Positions 1 to 6,892 of a stretch of 35,132 bases of DNA are shown here, piece by piece. How positions within the stretch are numbered: position 1 is the stretch's first letter; each line of letters opens with the position of its first letter. A model generated the notes under the pieces. That model worked only from the letters and a program-made list of their open reading frames with translations. It ran no database searches and was not told the origin of the DNA. The DNA is taken from the NCBI GenBank assembly GCA_030841965.1, contig JAUUSJ010000027.1, positions 1-35,132 of the forward strand, written 5' to 3'. Source of the stretch: Blautia sp. GTDB lineage: Bacteria > Bacillota > Clostridia > Lachnospirales > Lachnospiraceae. A program made the translations under genes and the position numbers.

Positions 1-50
1 CCGTGGGAACGAACGTGTTTTTCGAGGACATATCGACGGACTCTCTTAGC
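1..50 (+). repeat. R2 fold-back element, right end only (window edge)
   Basis: The first 50 bases match the right end of the R2 element found complete at 19359-19554: the conserved core end GTGGGAACGAACGTG, then the right arm at 17-50. The arm has ATATCGACGGACTC where copy A has ATATCTCTGGACTC. The left part of the element lies outside the window. The opposite window edge carries the same segment in inverted orientation. Confidence 0.85.
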
Positions 51-129
51 GTCTCCCTCCAACACTACCTTACAAATTCTCTTGGCGTCTCCCTCCAACA
101 CTACCTTACAAATTCTCTTGGCGTCTCCC
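43..129 (+). repeat. 36-bp tandem repeat downstream of R2 right end
   Basis: A 36-bp unit occurs twice in full (49-84 and 85-120) and starts a third time (121-129). Each period carries the motif CTCTTNGCGTC at 43-53, 79-89 and 115-125. The first of these motifs is the terminal part of the R2 right arm, so the array looks like reiteration of the element's end. It stops just short of the yesN-type stop codon at 147. Confidence 0.85.
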
Positions 130-146
130 CCCATCACCAAAATTCC

Positions 147-1730
147 CTACTCCCCTCCCTTGCGATATTGCGCCGGACTAACTCCATATTTCTTCTTAAA
201 CGCCTTCGCAAAATAATGATAATCATTAAACCCCGCTTTTTCCGCCACCTCTCTAACCTTAAAATTCGTGTTCTTCAACATCTCTCTCGCCGATTCCATC
301 CTCTGATTCAGCAAAAAATTCGCAAACCCGACCTTCATTTCCTTCTGAAAAAGGTAACTCAAATAAGTCGAATTAACTCCCGCCGCTAAAGCCGCATCCG
401 TAAGTCCAATCGGTTCCCGATAATGCTTCATCGCAAACTCCGCCGCCGTCTTCACCGCCTTACTCACATTTTCTGGAATGACGTCCATCTTCGCCTCAAA
501 TACTTCTGAAGAAATCTTCTCGACAAAATCCCATACCTGCCGAAAATGATACAGTCTTACCTCACCGCTCTCTCGCATTTCTCCCATATTTTTGCTTAAC
601 TGACGTATCCACTGAATCACGAGCCTTCTCTCTGTTAACTCCTTCTCAAACTCTCCCACAACTTCCCGACATTCCTCCAAAAATCCCTCTCTGTCATTTC
701 TGTAGACATAATCCTTTGCGTAACCCAATAGATTCTGCGCCCTCTCTGGAATTTGGGTCCCTACTTTTTTATCCATATCATAGTATAGAATCTCTCTCTC
801 ATCATAAAAACTAAGCTTCACCATCTCTCTCGCCTGCGCATACGCCTGGCGAATCGCCTCCGCACCGATACATACATTGCTGACTCCAATTTTAAACTCA
901 TATCTCTCGTTTTTGCAAAGCTTATAGCAGGTCGTCGCCGTGCTCGTCAATTTCTGATGCATCTGACTGCTCTTTCGCATATCCGACAAGTCCTGAAAAC
1001 AGCAAAATATCCCCTTTCCGAGATAAATTGCCTCCACTCGTCTGCTATCTTCCTCCAAATACATTCTAAGTCCTCCCTGAAAGCGAACCAAGAAATCCTG
1101 ACAATACTGCTCAAGCTCAAGCCCCGTCCATCTCTCCTCTTTCTCCTCCCACTCTTCCAAAAATAAAACAATAACCGCACTATTTTTGTAGGTCGCCAAA
1201 ATTCCCGCATTCATCCTTGCTCTTTCTCGCTCTTCCCCCTTTAAGGTTCCGACAAGAACACCGTTGAAAAACTGATATTTTTTAGAGGCATCCATCATAC
1301 TAGACCCATCCGCCTTTTGATTTGAGCCAATATGTTTTAACTTTTTTTCCTCCATTTTATTTTTTGTGCTCATTAAAAGGTCGTATAGAGTATTCTCATC
1401 CAATGTATTTTTCAGTACATACTCATCTGCGCCCTCTTTCATCGCATCCTTCACATACTCAAACTCGTCATGACAGCTTAGCACAATAATATATAACTCC
1501 TGATTCGTCTGTCGAACCTTGCGAATCAATTCAATTCCATCCGTCAAAGGCATAGAAATGTCTGTTATAAGCAGCTGCACCTTTGTCTTTTCCAGCTCAT
1601 ATAACGCCTCCTCCCCGTCTCTCACGTCTGCGACAATCTCAAATCCTGCTCGCTCCCAGGACGGCAACATCTTCAAATAACTTCTAACTAAATAATCATC
1701 ATCCGCAATTATTGTTTTTATCTTTCCCAT
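147..1730 (-). CDS. YesN-type response regulator, AraC family
   Basis: Cytoplasmic DNA-binding response regulator of 527 aa. The receiver domain (about residues 3-120) has the acidic triplet D10-D12, the phospho-acceptor D57 in ITDISMP, and the conserved Lys in VLKN. The middle 300 residues are a divergent linker typical of YesN proteins. The C-terminus (about 425-527) has two AraC helix-turn-helix motifs ending in KKYGVSPAQYRK. It follows the sensor kinase gene after a 2-nt gap and is the last gene of a four-gene operon. The expected role is to activate carbohydrate-use genes when phosphorylated by the adjacent YesM-type kinase. The target genes are not in this window, and the sugar cannot be told from the sequence. 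Confidence 0.93.
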   Translation of the reverse strand: MGKIKTIIADDDYLVRSYLKMLPSWERAGFEIVADVRDGEEALYELEKTKVQLLITDISMPLTDGIELIRKVRQTNQELYIIVLSCHDEFEYVKDAMKEGADEYVLKNTLDENTLYDLLMSTKNKMEEKKLKHIGSNQKADGSSMMDASKKYQFFNGVLVGTLKGEERERARMNAGILATYKNSAVIVLFLEEWEEKEERWTGLELEQYCQDFLVRFQGGLRMYLEEDSRRVEAIYLGKGIFCCFQDLSDMRKSSQMHQKLTSTATTCYKLCKNERYEFKIGVSNVCIGAEAIRQAYAQAREMVKLSFYDEREILYYDMDKKVGTQIPERAQNLLGYAKDYVYRNDREGFLEECREVVGEFEKELTERRLVIQWIRQLSKNMGEMRESGEVRLYHFRQVWDFVEKISSEVFEAKMDVIPENVSKAVKTAAEFAMKHYREPIGLTDAALAAGVNSTYLSYLFQKEMKVGFANFLLNQRMESAREMLKNTNFKVREVAEKAGFNDYHYFAKAFKKKYGVSPAQYRKGGE

Positions 1731-1732
1731 CT

Positions 1733-3472
1733 CTACTCTTCTCCCTTTCTCGCTGGCATAGAAATAATAGCAGTCGTCCCTGCCTCATTGCTCTCATAGC
1801 GAAGCTTTGCATTCTCTCCATAATAGAGCTTTAACCGCTCGCAAATATTCGGAATGCCGATTGCAGTAAATCCCTTCTCTTTTCTCGCCTTGCTCGTCAG
1901 CAGTATCTTAATCTGTTCCTCACTCATCCCTCTTCCATTATCCTCCACCTTAAGACAGAGCCTCTCTCCCATTATCGAGGCAGATATGATGAGCTTTCCT
2001 TTTCTCTCCTTCATATCCATGCCGTGCAATAATGCATTCTCCACCAAAGGCTGCAAGATAAGACGAGGAACCATACAGCCTTGCGCCTCTTCTTCTATAT
2101 CGTAGGAAACATCAAACCCGCCTCCGTACCGAAATTCCTGAAGGCGAATATAATTTTCCAATATATGTACTTCCTCCGCCACCGTCAAAAATGCTCCCTT
2201 TTTACTGATGGCCGCCTGCAAAAGTTCCACAAAATCCCCGATTACCTGCCCAATCTCCTTCTCGCCCTTTATCAGAGCCGCAAATTTAATCGAATTTAAT
2301 GTATTATACATAAAATGCGGTGTAATCTGATACTGCAGCGCTTCCAACTCCATATCCTTCTTTTTATTTTCCTCCTCAATAAGACGCTCGATTAAATTTT
2401 CAATCTCATCGAGCATTCCATTAAATTTTACTGCAAGCTCCCCAATCTCATCCCTCGATACGACCTCGGCTCTTGTCTGCAAGTTTCCATCCGATACTTC
2501 TTCCATCGTAAAAGTCAATCGCTTCAATGGACGATAAATGATATGAGATAGCCAGAACGCCAAAATGACAGCGACTGCCAAAAATACAGCTAAAATGCCA
2601 AAGAAAAATCGTTTTATCCAGAGCAAGTCGCTGAGCACTACCGATTTATCTACAACAGTAAATAGACCCGCATCTGTAAAAATAGAGGAAGAATAAATAT
2701 AAATATTTTCCTTATTGCTTGCCTCGACCTCCTTTTTTTCGAGCCATTTTTCATACTCTTTAGCCTCATTCCAAGTATCTCCCATCTGCTCCATTCCAGT
2801 TCCAGTCAGAACGATTTTTTGACTATTTAAAATGACAGCCTTTTGAATCGCCTTGTCCTTCCATCCTGCAATATAATCATAATATAATTTTCTCTCATTT
2901 GTATTAGAAAATAAATATCCAATCACTTCTCCGTCTTCGCTCTCTATCGTCTGCGCACAACAAAACAGCATTTCCCCCTCGTGAACCAAATCCTCTACTA
3001 AAATGGGACTTGCAATATCTTTCGTCTTTTGGATGATTTTCTCTTGTTTTTCCTTGGAGATATCATTCTGATATAGAGGATATTCCTCCGATGTGACGAG
3101 GGTATTCTTCTTTGGTATGAGCAAATATAGGGAGGCGATAGATGGACTCTGCTCTTTGTACTCACATAACCTCTTGGCAAGCTCTTCCAAATCCGACTCC
3201 CGTCCTCTGTCAATATAGGATAAAATCTCTTCCTTTATTTTGTCATCACAAGATGCATATACAGTAATATGATAGATTCTCTCCAGCTCTTCATCCCACT
3301 GCATCATCAACTGTCTCGACTGCTGCCTAAGCGAAGAAATATAATTCTCCTCGATTGTCTTCGCCGACCGATAATAAAAAATAAATGTAACTGCCAGGGA
3401 AGTAAATAATGTTATCGCTAAGATAGATATCAAAATCTTTCCCCTAATACTTTTTATATATCTATGATTCAC
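1733..3472 (-). CDS. YesM-type sensor histidine kinase
   Basis: Membrane sensor kinase of 579 aa. One membrane segment lies at about residues 12-34 and a second at about 287-311, enclosing an extracytoplasmic sensor domain of some 250 residues. A HAMP domain follows (RPLKRLTFTMEEVSDGNLQ), then a LytS/YesM-type kinase domain with phospho-acceptor H386 in ITPHFMYNTLNS, the N-box VENALLHG and the G-box DNGRGMS. Its start overlaps the stop of the upstream binding-protein gene by 4 nt (ATGA), which indicates translational coupling. The neighbouring lipoprotein sugar-binding protein probably presents ligand to the outer domain, as in XylFII-LytS systems; that partnership is inferred from gene order. 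Confidence 0.93.
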   Translation of the reverse strand: MNHRYIKSIRGKILISILAITLFTSLAVTFIFYYRSAKTIEENYISSLRQQSRQLMMQWDEELERIYHITVYASCDDKIKEEILSYIDRGRESDLEELAKRLCEYKEQSPSIASLYLLIPKKNTLVTSEEYPLYQNDISKEKQEKIIQKTKDIASPILVEDLVHEGEMLFCCAQTIESEDGEVIGYLFSNTNERKLYYDYIAGWKDKAIQKAVILNSQKIVLTGTGMEQMGDTWNEAKEYEKWLEKKEVEASNKENIYIYSSSIFTDAGLFTVVDKSVVLSDLLWIKRFFFGILAVFLAVAVILAFWLSHIIYRPLKRLTFTMEEVSDGNLQTRAEVVSRDEIGELAVKFNGMLDEIENLIERLIEEENKKKDMELEALQYQITPHFMYNTLNSIKFAALIKGEKEIGQVIGDFVELLQAAISKKGAFLTVAEEVHILENYIRLQEFRYGGGFDVSYDIEEEAQGCMVPRLILQPLVENALLHGMDMKERKGKLIISASIMGERLCLKVEDNGRGMSEEQIKILLTSKARKEKGFTAIGIPNICERLKLYYGENAKLRYESNEAGTTAIISMPARKGEE

Positions 3473-4425
3473 CTTTCTTGCTCCTTCGCCTCTTGATATT
3501 CCTCCACATTATCTCTTGTCAAAATCTGTGCCTCAATCAATTTTTGTTTCTCATTCGTTCCTTCTTTCCGAAGCTTTGCGATATAGCGCACCATCTCATA
3601 TCCCATATCAGAACCCGACTGTGCCGTCAGTCCAGTAATTTTCCCCTCTCGAAGTGCCTCCACCGCATCCGTCTGCGCATCCACCGATACAATTTTCATA
3701 TTTTCCCCTGATACCGCATCGACAAATCCCATCGCCGTAGCAGCGCTCGTCACCATAACACCTTTGACCCCCGGCGCCTCCTCTCTCAACCTATTAATTT
3801 CCTTCTTTCGCATTTGAAGGTTACTGTATCCGCTCTCCACATAGGCGAGCGTCATATTCGGTTCCTCCTCTAGATATCTCTTCGCCCCCTCAATCCGAAG
3901 TCGATGACATCTCTGACTTAGATGTCCAGAAATGATTCCGACCTCTCCTTCATGTCCCATCTGCCCCGCCAGATATTTCATCAATTCATATCCCGCCTGC
4001 TCATTGTCAATCCCGATATATGGAATATCCTCCTCATCAAATCCATCATCATAAGTAATGACAGGAACTCCATTTTCATTTGGCACCTTTAAATATTCCT
4101 TTGATGCCTGCGAATCAAGCGGAGAGACTGCTATAATATCAACCTTCTTTTTCGCAAGCGTCTCCACCATCTTTATCTGTGCTTCTTTATTCGTCTCCGA
4201 ATCTGGCTGCAAAATAATGACATCCATATCATATTCCTCTGCGGCTTTCCGCACAGCCTCGCATAGAGACATCCAGTACTCACTCGTGCTGGATTTGGTC
4301 ACGACTCCGATTGTATATTTCTCATCCTGCCTCGTATCTTCCTCCCTGCCACAGGAAATACCAAAACTTCCAATACATAATATTGCTATTATCGCTATTA
4401 TCCTAAAAATCAATCTCTTTTTCAT
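3469..4425 (-). CDS. RbsB-like sugar-binding lipoprotein
   Basis: Periplasmic-binding-protein type 1 of 318 aa. It has a lipoprotein-like signal with a hydrophobic segment at about residues 5-24 and Cys25 in GISCGREED. The mature part reads like the ribose/galactose binding family: YTIGVVTKSSTSEYW, then VDIIAVSPLDSQASKEYL, then PVITYDDGFDEEDIPYIGID. No permease or ATPase gene accompanies it; instead it sits between a LacI-type regulator and a two-component system. The likely role is therefore as the extracytoplasmic ligand sensor for the kinase rather than as a transport component, although a transporter elsewhere in the genome could share it. Ligand unknown. The ribosome binding site (GAAAGAAAG) is weak. 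Confidence 0.88.
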   Translation of the reverse strand: MKKRLIFRIIAIIAILCIGSFGISCGREEDTRQDEKYTIGVVTKSSTSEYWMSLCEAVRKAAEEYDMDVIILQPDSETNKEAQIKMVETLAKKKVDIIAVSPLDSQASKEYLKVPNENGVPVITYDDGFDEEDIPYIGIDNEQAGYELMKYLAGQMGHEGEVGIISGHLSQRCHRLRIEGAKRYLEEEPNMTLAYVESGYSNLQMRKKEINRLREEAPGVKGVMVTSAATAMGFVDAVSGENMKIVSVDAQTDAVEALREGKITGLTAQSGSDMGYEMVRYIAKLRKEGTNEKQKLIEAQILTRDNVEEYQEAKEQER

Positions 4426-4489
4426 ACTCTTTCTTTCACAAAACCTTCTATCTCACTTCACTGCCTTTGTCCAATCAATATTGGAACTT

Positions 4490-5521
4490 TTACAGATTAT
4501 ATTTTGTTTTAATATTAATATCCGTAAATAAAAACTCTTCCTCTGGCATTATATTTTTAAGCAGTATATTTGCAAGAATATACAGTGGACGATAGCCCTG
4601 GAAAAATCCATTCTGGTCGATAAGAAAATCTACTGTCCCCTCCTTAATTGCCCTCTCATTCTTCGGTGTCTGGTCATAAATAATCACATATGGTCTCTTA
4701 TCCAACCCCAATTTCTCGAATGCCGTTTTCACTCCTGCCTGACCACCAGATACGACAAAAATACCGTTAATTCCAGGAATATTTATTATCGAATTTTCGA
4801 TAATTTTCTCAACTTCCGCTGTCTCGTCAAAGCTTCCCTGCACTCCCGCAATCTCAAGCTCGGGATAGGATTTCTTAACCTCTTCCACAAAGCCATCCAC
4901 ACGGGCATTATTTACCACATTGCTAAAATGTCCTGTGATAATCAAAACCTTTCCGATTCCTCTCGTCATCATTCCCATTAAGCCCGCCGCTGTCTGACCG
5001 CTTCTGCGGTTATCCATTCCCACAAAACAGGTACGTCTTGTGCCGACGATATCGGAGTTAAACGTCACGACTGGTATATTCTTCTCTGCTATCAGATAAT
5101 TCATCTTTTTTCGGATAAGGTCACATTCCACAGGCATTATCGCCAGCCCTCGGATTCCCTCCGCCTCTAGCTCCTCAATTGCACGCAACTGTTCTTTCTC
5201 ATCCACAGAAAATCCTTCTCTTAGAATAATCTCAATGCCCCAGTTTTTTAACTCCTCGCTCGCCTGCTGGATTCCTCGATTAATCTCCAACATAAAAGAG
5301 GACTTGGCAAGCTGCGTAATCACTCCAATTTTTATCATCTCTCTCTTACTATTTGCCGTAGTCTTTCTCTGTTTTCGAGGTATATATCCCAGTTCATCCG
5401 CTATCTGTCGAATTTTTTCTGCGACCTCCGGATTGATGCGCCCGCGATTATTTAGCGCTCTGTCCACGGTACCTCTTGATACATTTGCTTTTTCTGCGAT
5501 TTGCTGTATTGTTACCCCCAT
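4490..5521 (-). CDS. LacI family transcriptional regulator
   Basis: DNA-binding repressor or activator of 343 aa. The N-terminal LacI helix-turn-helix is at about residues 3-50 (TIQQIAEKANVSRGTVDRAL, followed by a hinge ending in LGYIP). A sugar-binding domain of the periplasmic-binding-protein type 1 family follows, with IKIGVITQLAKSSFM at its start and a C-terminal FTDINIKTKYNL. It is the first gene of the operon, with its own promoter at 5557-5585 and ribosome binding site AAAGGAG. Two ligand-binding folds in one operon (this protein in the cytoplasm, the lipoprotein outside) suggest sensing of the same or related sugar on both sides of the membrane; that is inference. Confidence 0.94.
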   Translation of the reverse strand: MGVTIQQIAEKANVSRGTVDRALNNRGRINPEVAEKIRQIADELGYIPRKQRKTTANSKREMIKIGVITQLAKSSFMLEINRGIQQASEELKNWGIEIILREGFSVDEKEQLRAIEELEAEGIRGLAIMPVECDLIRKKMNYLIAEKNIPVVTFNSDIVGTRRTCFVGMDNRRSGQTAAGLMGMMTRGIGKVLIITGHFSNVVNNARVDGFVEEVKKSYPELEIAGVQGSFDETAEVEKIIENSIINIPGINGIFVVSGGQAGVKTAFEKLGLDKRPYVIIYDQTPKNERAIKEGTVDFLIDQNGFFQGYRPLYILANILLKNIMPEEEFLFTDINIKTKYNL

Positions 5522-5556
5522 TTTGTATTTCTCCTTTTCTTTTTTTATTTTTTTGT

Positions 5557-5585
5557 ATTATAGCACAATTTAAAATAGCACGCAA
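5557..5585 (-). promoter_or_regulatory. Promoter of the lacI-SBP-yesMN operon
   Basis: On the minus strand, TTGCGT (5580-5585) and TATAAT (5557-5562) are separated by exactly 17 nt, upstream of the lacI-type start at 5521. The -35 box lies inside one arm of the inverted repeat 5572-5602, so a protein bound to that repeat would block RNA polymerase. Confidence 0.75.
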
Positions 5586-5602
5586 TATCTGCGTGCTATT
5601 TT
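5572..5602. promoter_or_regulatory. 12-bp inverted repeat over the -35 box (operator or terminator)
   Basis: AAAATAGCACGC and GCGTGCTATTTT flank a 7-nt centre. It could be a LacI-type operator, since it overlaps the -35 box of the regulator's own promoter. On the plus strand it also looks like an intrinsic terminator followed by T-rich sequence, but no plus-strand gene precedes it. Confidence 0.6.
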
Positions 5603-5787
5603 TCTTTTGAAAGCTGCTTTATCTAAACTTAGGAATGTCTGCTCAATCAATTCTTTTTTCTGGTAAATAATTGTATATATACTTATAAAAAAGAGTTTTA
5701 TAGTGTTTTGCCAATACACAGCAATTACCCAACTAACAAAAATTTTACACTATCACAAAAAGTTACGCTATCTATTTCTTTTTTTAT

Positions 5788-5816
5788 TTGACATTTATAT
5801 GAAATTGACATACAAT
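5788..5816 (+). promoter_or_regulatory. Promoter of the DUF4160-DUF2442 cassette
   Basis: TTGACA (5788-5793), a 17-nt spacer and TACAAT (5811-5816) point toward the genes at 6132 and 6407. A second TTGACA at 5805-5810 has a poorer spacer. The R1 repeat lies between this promoter and the first gene, so it would be transcribed as part of a leader of about 300 nt. Confidence 0.7.
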
Positions 5817-5830
5817 TTATATATTATAAT

Positions 5831-6038
5831 ATGATACCAGGGTCAAAAGGTCTAAAATCCGATGCAAGCTTGCTTACAAGAGGATTTTTGAACTTGAGAC
5901 CCGCCAAAAACATGAATAAGTAGCCATTTTTCGGAGAAAAATGAGCGGATTATGAATGTTTTTGAGAATTGCGGGAGCACGTTGTGCGGAGCAATTCGGT
6001 ATCATAGGGGTCAAAAGACCTTTTGACCCCAACATCAT
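5831..6038 (+). repeat. R1 interspersed element, full copy 1 (208 bp)
   Basis: Nearly identical over its whole 208-bp length to 15472-15679. The ends form imperfect terminal inverted repeats: ATGAT-ACCA-GGGTCAAAAGGTC at the left, and the complement of ATGAT-GTTG-GGGTCAAAAGGTC at the right. Inside are several hairpins: AAAATCC/GGATTTT, CATTTTTC/GAAAAATG, ATTGC/GCAAT enclosing GCAC/GTGC, and a terminal hairpin with arms GGGGTCAAAAG and CTTTTGACCCC around AC. No reading frame or clear target-site duplication was seen. It is either a MITE-like mobile element or a structured RNA. Confidence 0.88.
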
Positions 6039-6131
6039 AATATAAAATTTAGATAGAAACTAATAATAGATTATTAATATAAATATAGCCACTCTAATAA
6101 CGGTACAAAATCTAAGAAAGGACGTAACATA

Positions 6132-6390
6132 ATGCCAACCATAAGTATGTTTTTTGGAATTATTATTAGAATGTATAACAAATGAGCATAATCCGCCTCA
6201 TTTCCATGCCTATTATCAAGGACCTAAAGCTGTTTTTAATATGGAAGGCGAAATTATCGAAGGTTCCATGCCTAGAAGACAAACAAAATTTATAGCTGCG
6301 TGGGCGGAAATCCACAAGGACGAACTTCTCGCTAACTGGGAACTTGCTATGGACGAACAACCTTTGTATAAGATAGAACCTCTCCGCTAG
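6132..6390 (+). pseudogene. DUF4160 family gene with +1 frameshift
   Basis: Small DUF4160 protein, expected about 86 aa. An ATG at 6132 with ribosome binding site AAAGGA begins MPTISMFFGIIIRMYN, the usual N-terminus of the family, then meets a stop at 6183. The rest of the family sequence (NEHNPPHFHAYYQG onward, ending in YKIEPLR) continues in the next frame to 6390. Removing one A from the AAA at 6180-6182 restores a single frame. Either the gene is broken, or there is a sequencing error, or a rare programmed frameshift at AAA-UGA. A TTG at 6154 opens the second frame but has no ribosome binding site and cuts off the family start. DUF4160 and DUF2442 genes are commonly adjacent, and their function is not established. 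Confidence 0.82.
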
Positions 6391-6406
6391 AAAGAAGGTG
6401 AATATT

Positions 6407-6700
6407 TTGAAAAAAATTTATGACCAAAATTTAAAAGATTATGTTTTATATGTAAACTCTCCTTCATGGATAGTAACAGAAGTACAACCCAGAGAAGATT
6501 ACACTTTACTGCTTACTTTTGTAACTGGGGAAAAGAAAATTTACGATGCACGTCCTCTCCTAAAAAAAAGTATTTATACTCCTCTAAAAAATTTATCTTT
6601 TTTTATGCAGGCGAAAGTAGATGGAGACAGTGTCATCTGGAATGATGAAATAGATATAGCACCCGAACATCTTTATGAATCCAGTATACCTATAAAATAA
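6407..6700 (+). CDS. DUF2442 domain protein
   Basis: Protein of 97 aa. The DUF2442 pattern covers most of it: a strand rich in TEVQPREDYTLLLTFVTGEKK, then YDARPLL, then the typical tail VIWNDEIDIAPEHLYESS. The preferred start is TTG at 6407, because AGAAGG ends about 8 nt before it; a GTG at 6398 overlaps that ribosome binding site and is less likely. It follows the DUF4160 gene by 16 nt. Pairs of this kind are sometimes annotated as toxin-antitoxin-like, but no biochemical role is established. It remains intact although its partner is frameshifted. Confidence 0.85.
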   Translation: MKKIYDQNLKDYVLYVNSPSWIVTEVQPREDYTLLLTFVTGEKKIYDARPLLKKSIYTPLKNLSFFMQAKVDGDSVIWNDEIDIAPEHLYESSIPIK

Positions 6701-6703
6701 TAA

Positions 6704-6720
6704 GCCGCCTTAACGGCGGC
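6704..6720 (+). terminator. GC-rich hairpin after the DUF2442 gene
   Basis: GCCGCC (6704-6709) pairs with GGCGGC (6715-6720) across a 5-nt loop, just after the stop codon. No T-run follows, so it may be a weak terminator or only a stabilising 3' end. The rest of the gap to 6892 shows nothing recognisable. Confidence 0.45.
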
Positions 6721-6892
6721 ATAAAGTCCAATCATTTTTTCGACTTCGCTCTAGAAGCTTTTCCTTAACTTGTTGCCAAGTAGTTCACCTGATTAAAAAA
6801 CAAAGACTCTGTATTTACAGGCGAGCTTCCTAACAAGAACAGTTCTCACAAAAATACCTAAACTGACACAAGAGATTATGCATAATCTACGT

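Noticed and set aside
43..129. CRISPR array at the left edge
   Set aside because: The 36-bp units follow each other directly without distinct spacers, and no cas gene is present.
5831..6038. R1 as an intrinsic terminator only
   Set aside because: The terminal hairpin lacks a T-run, and the whole 208 bp is conserved at two unrelated sites with matching ends.
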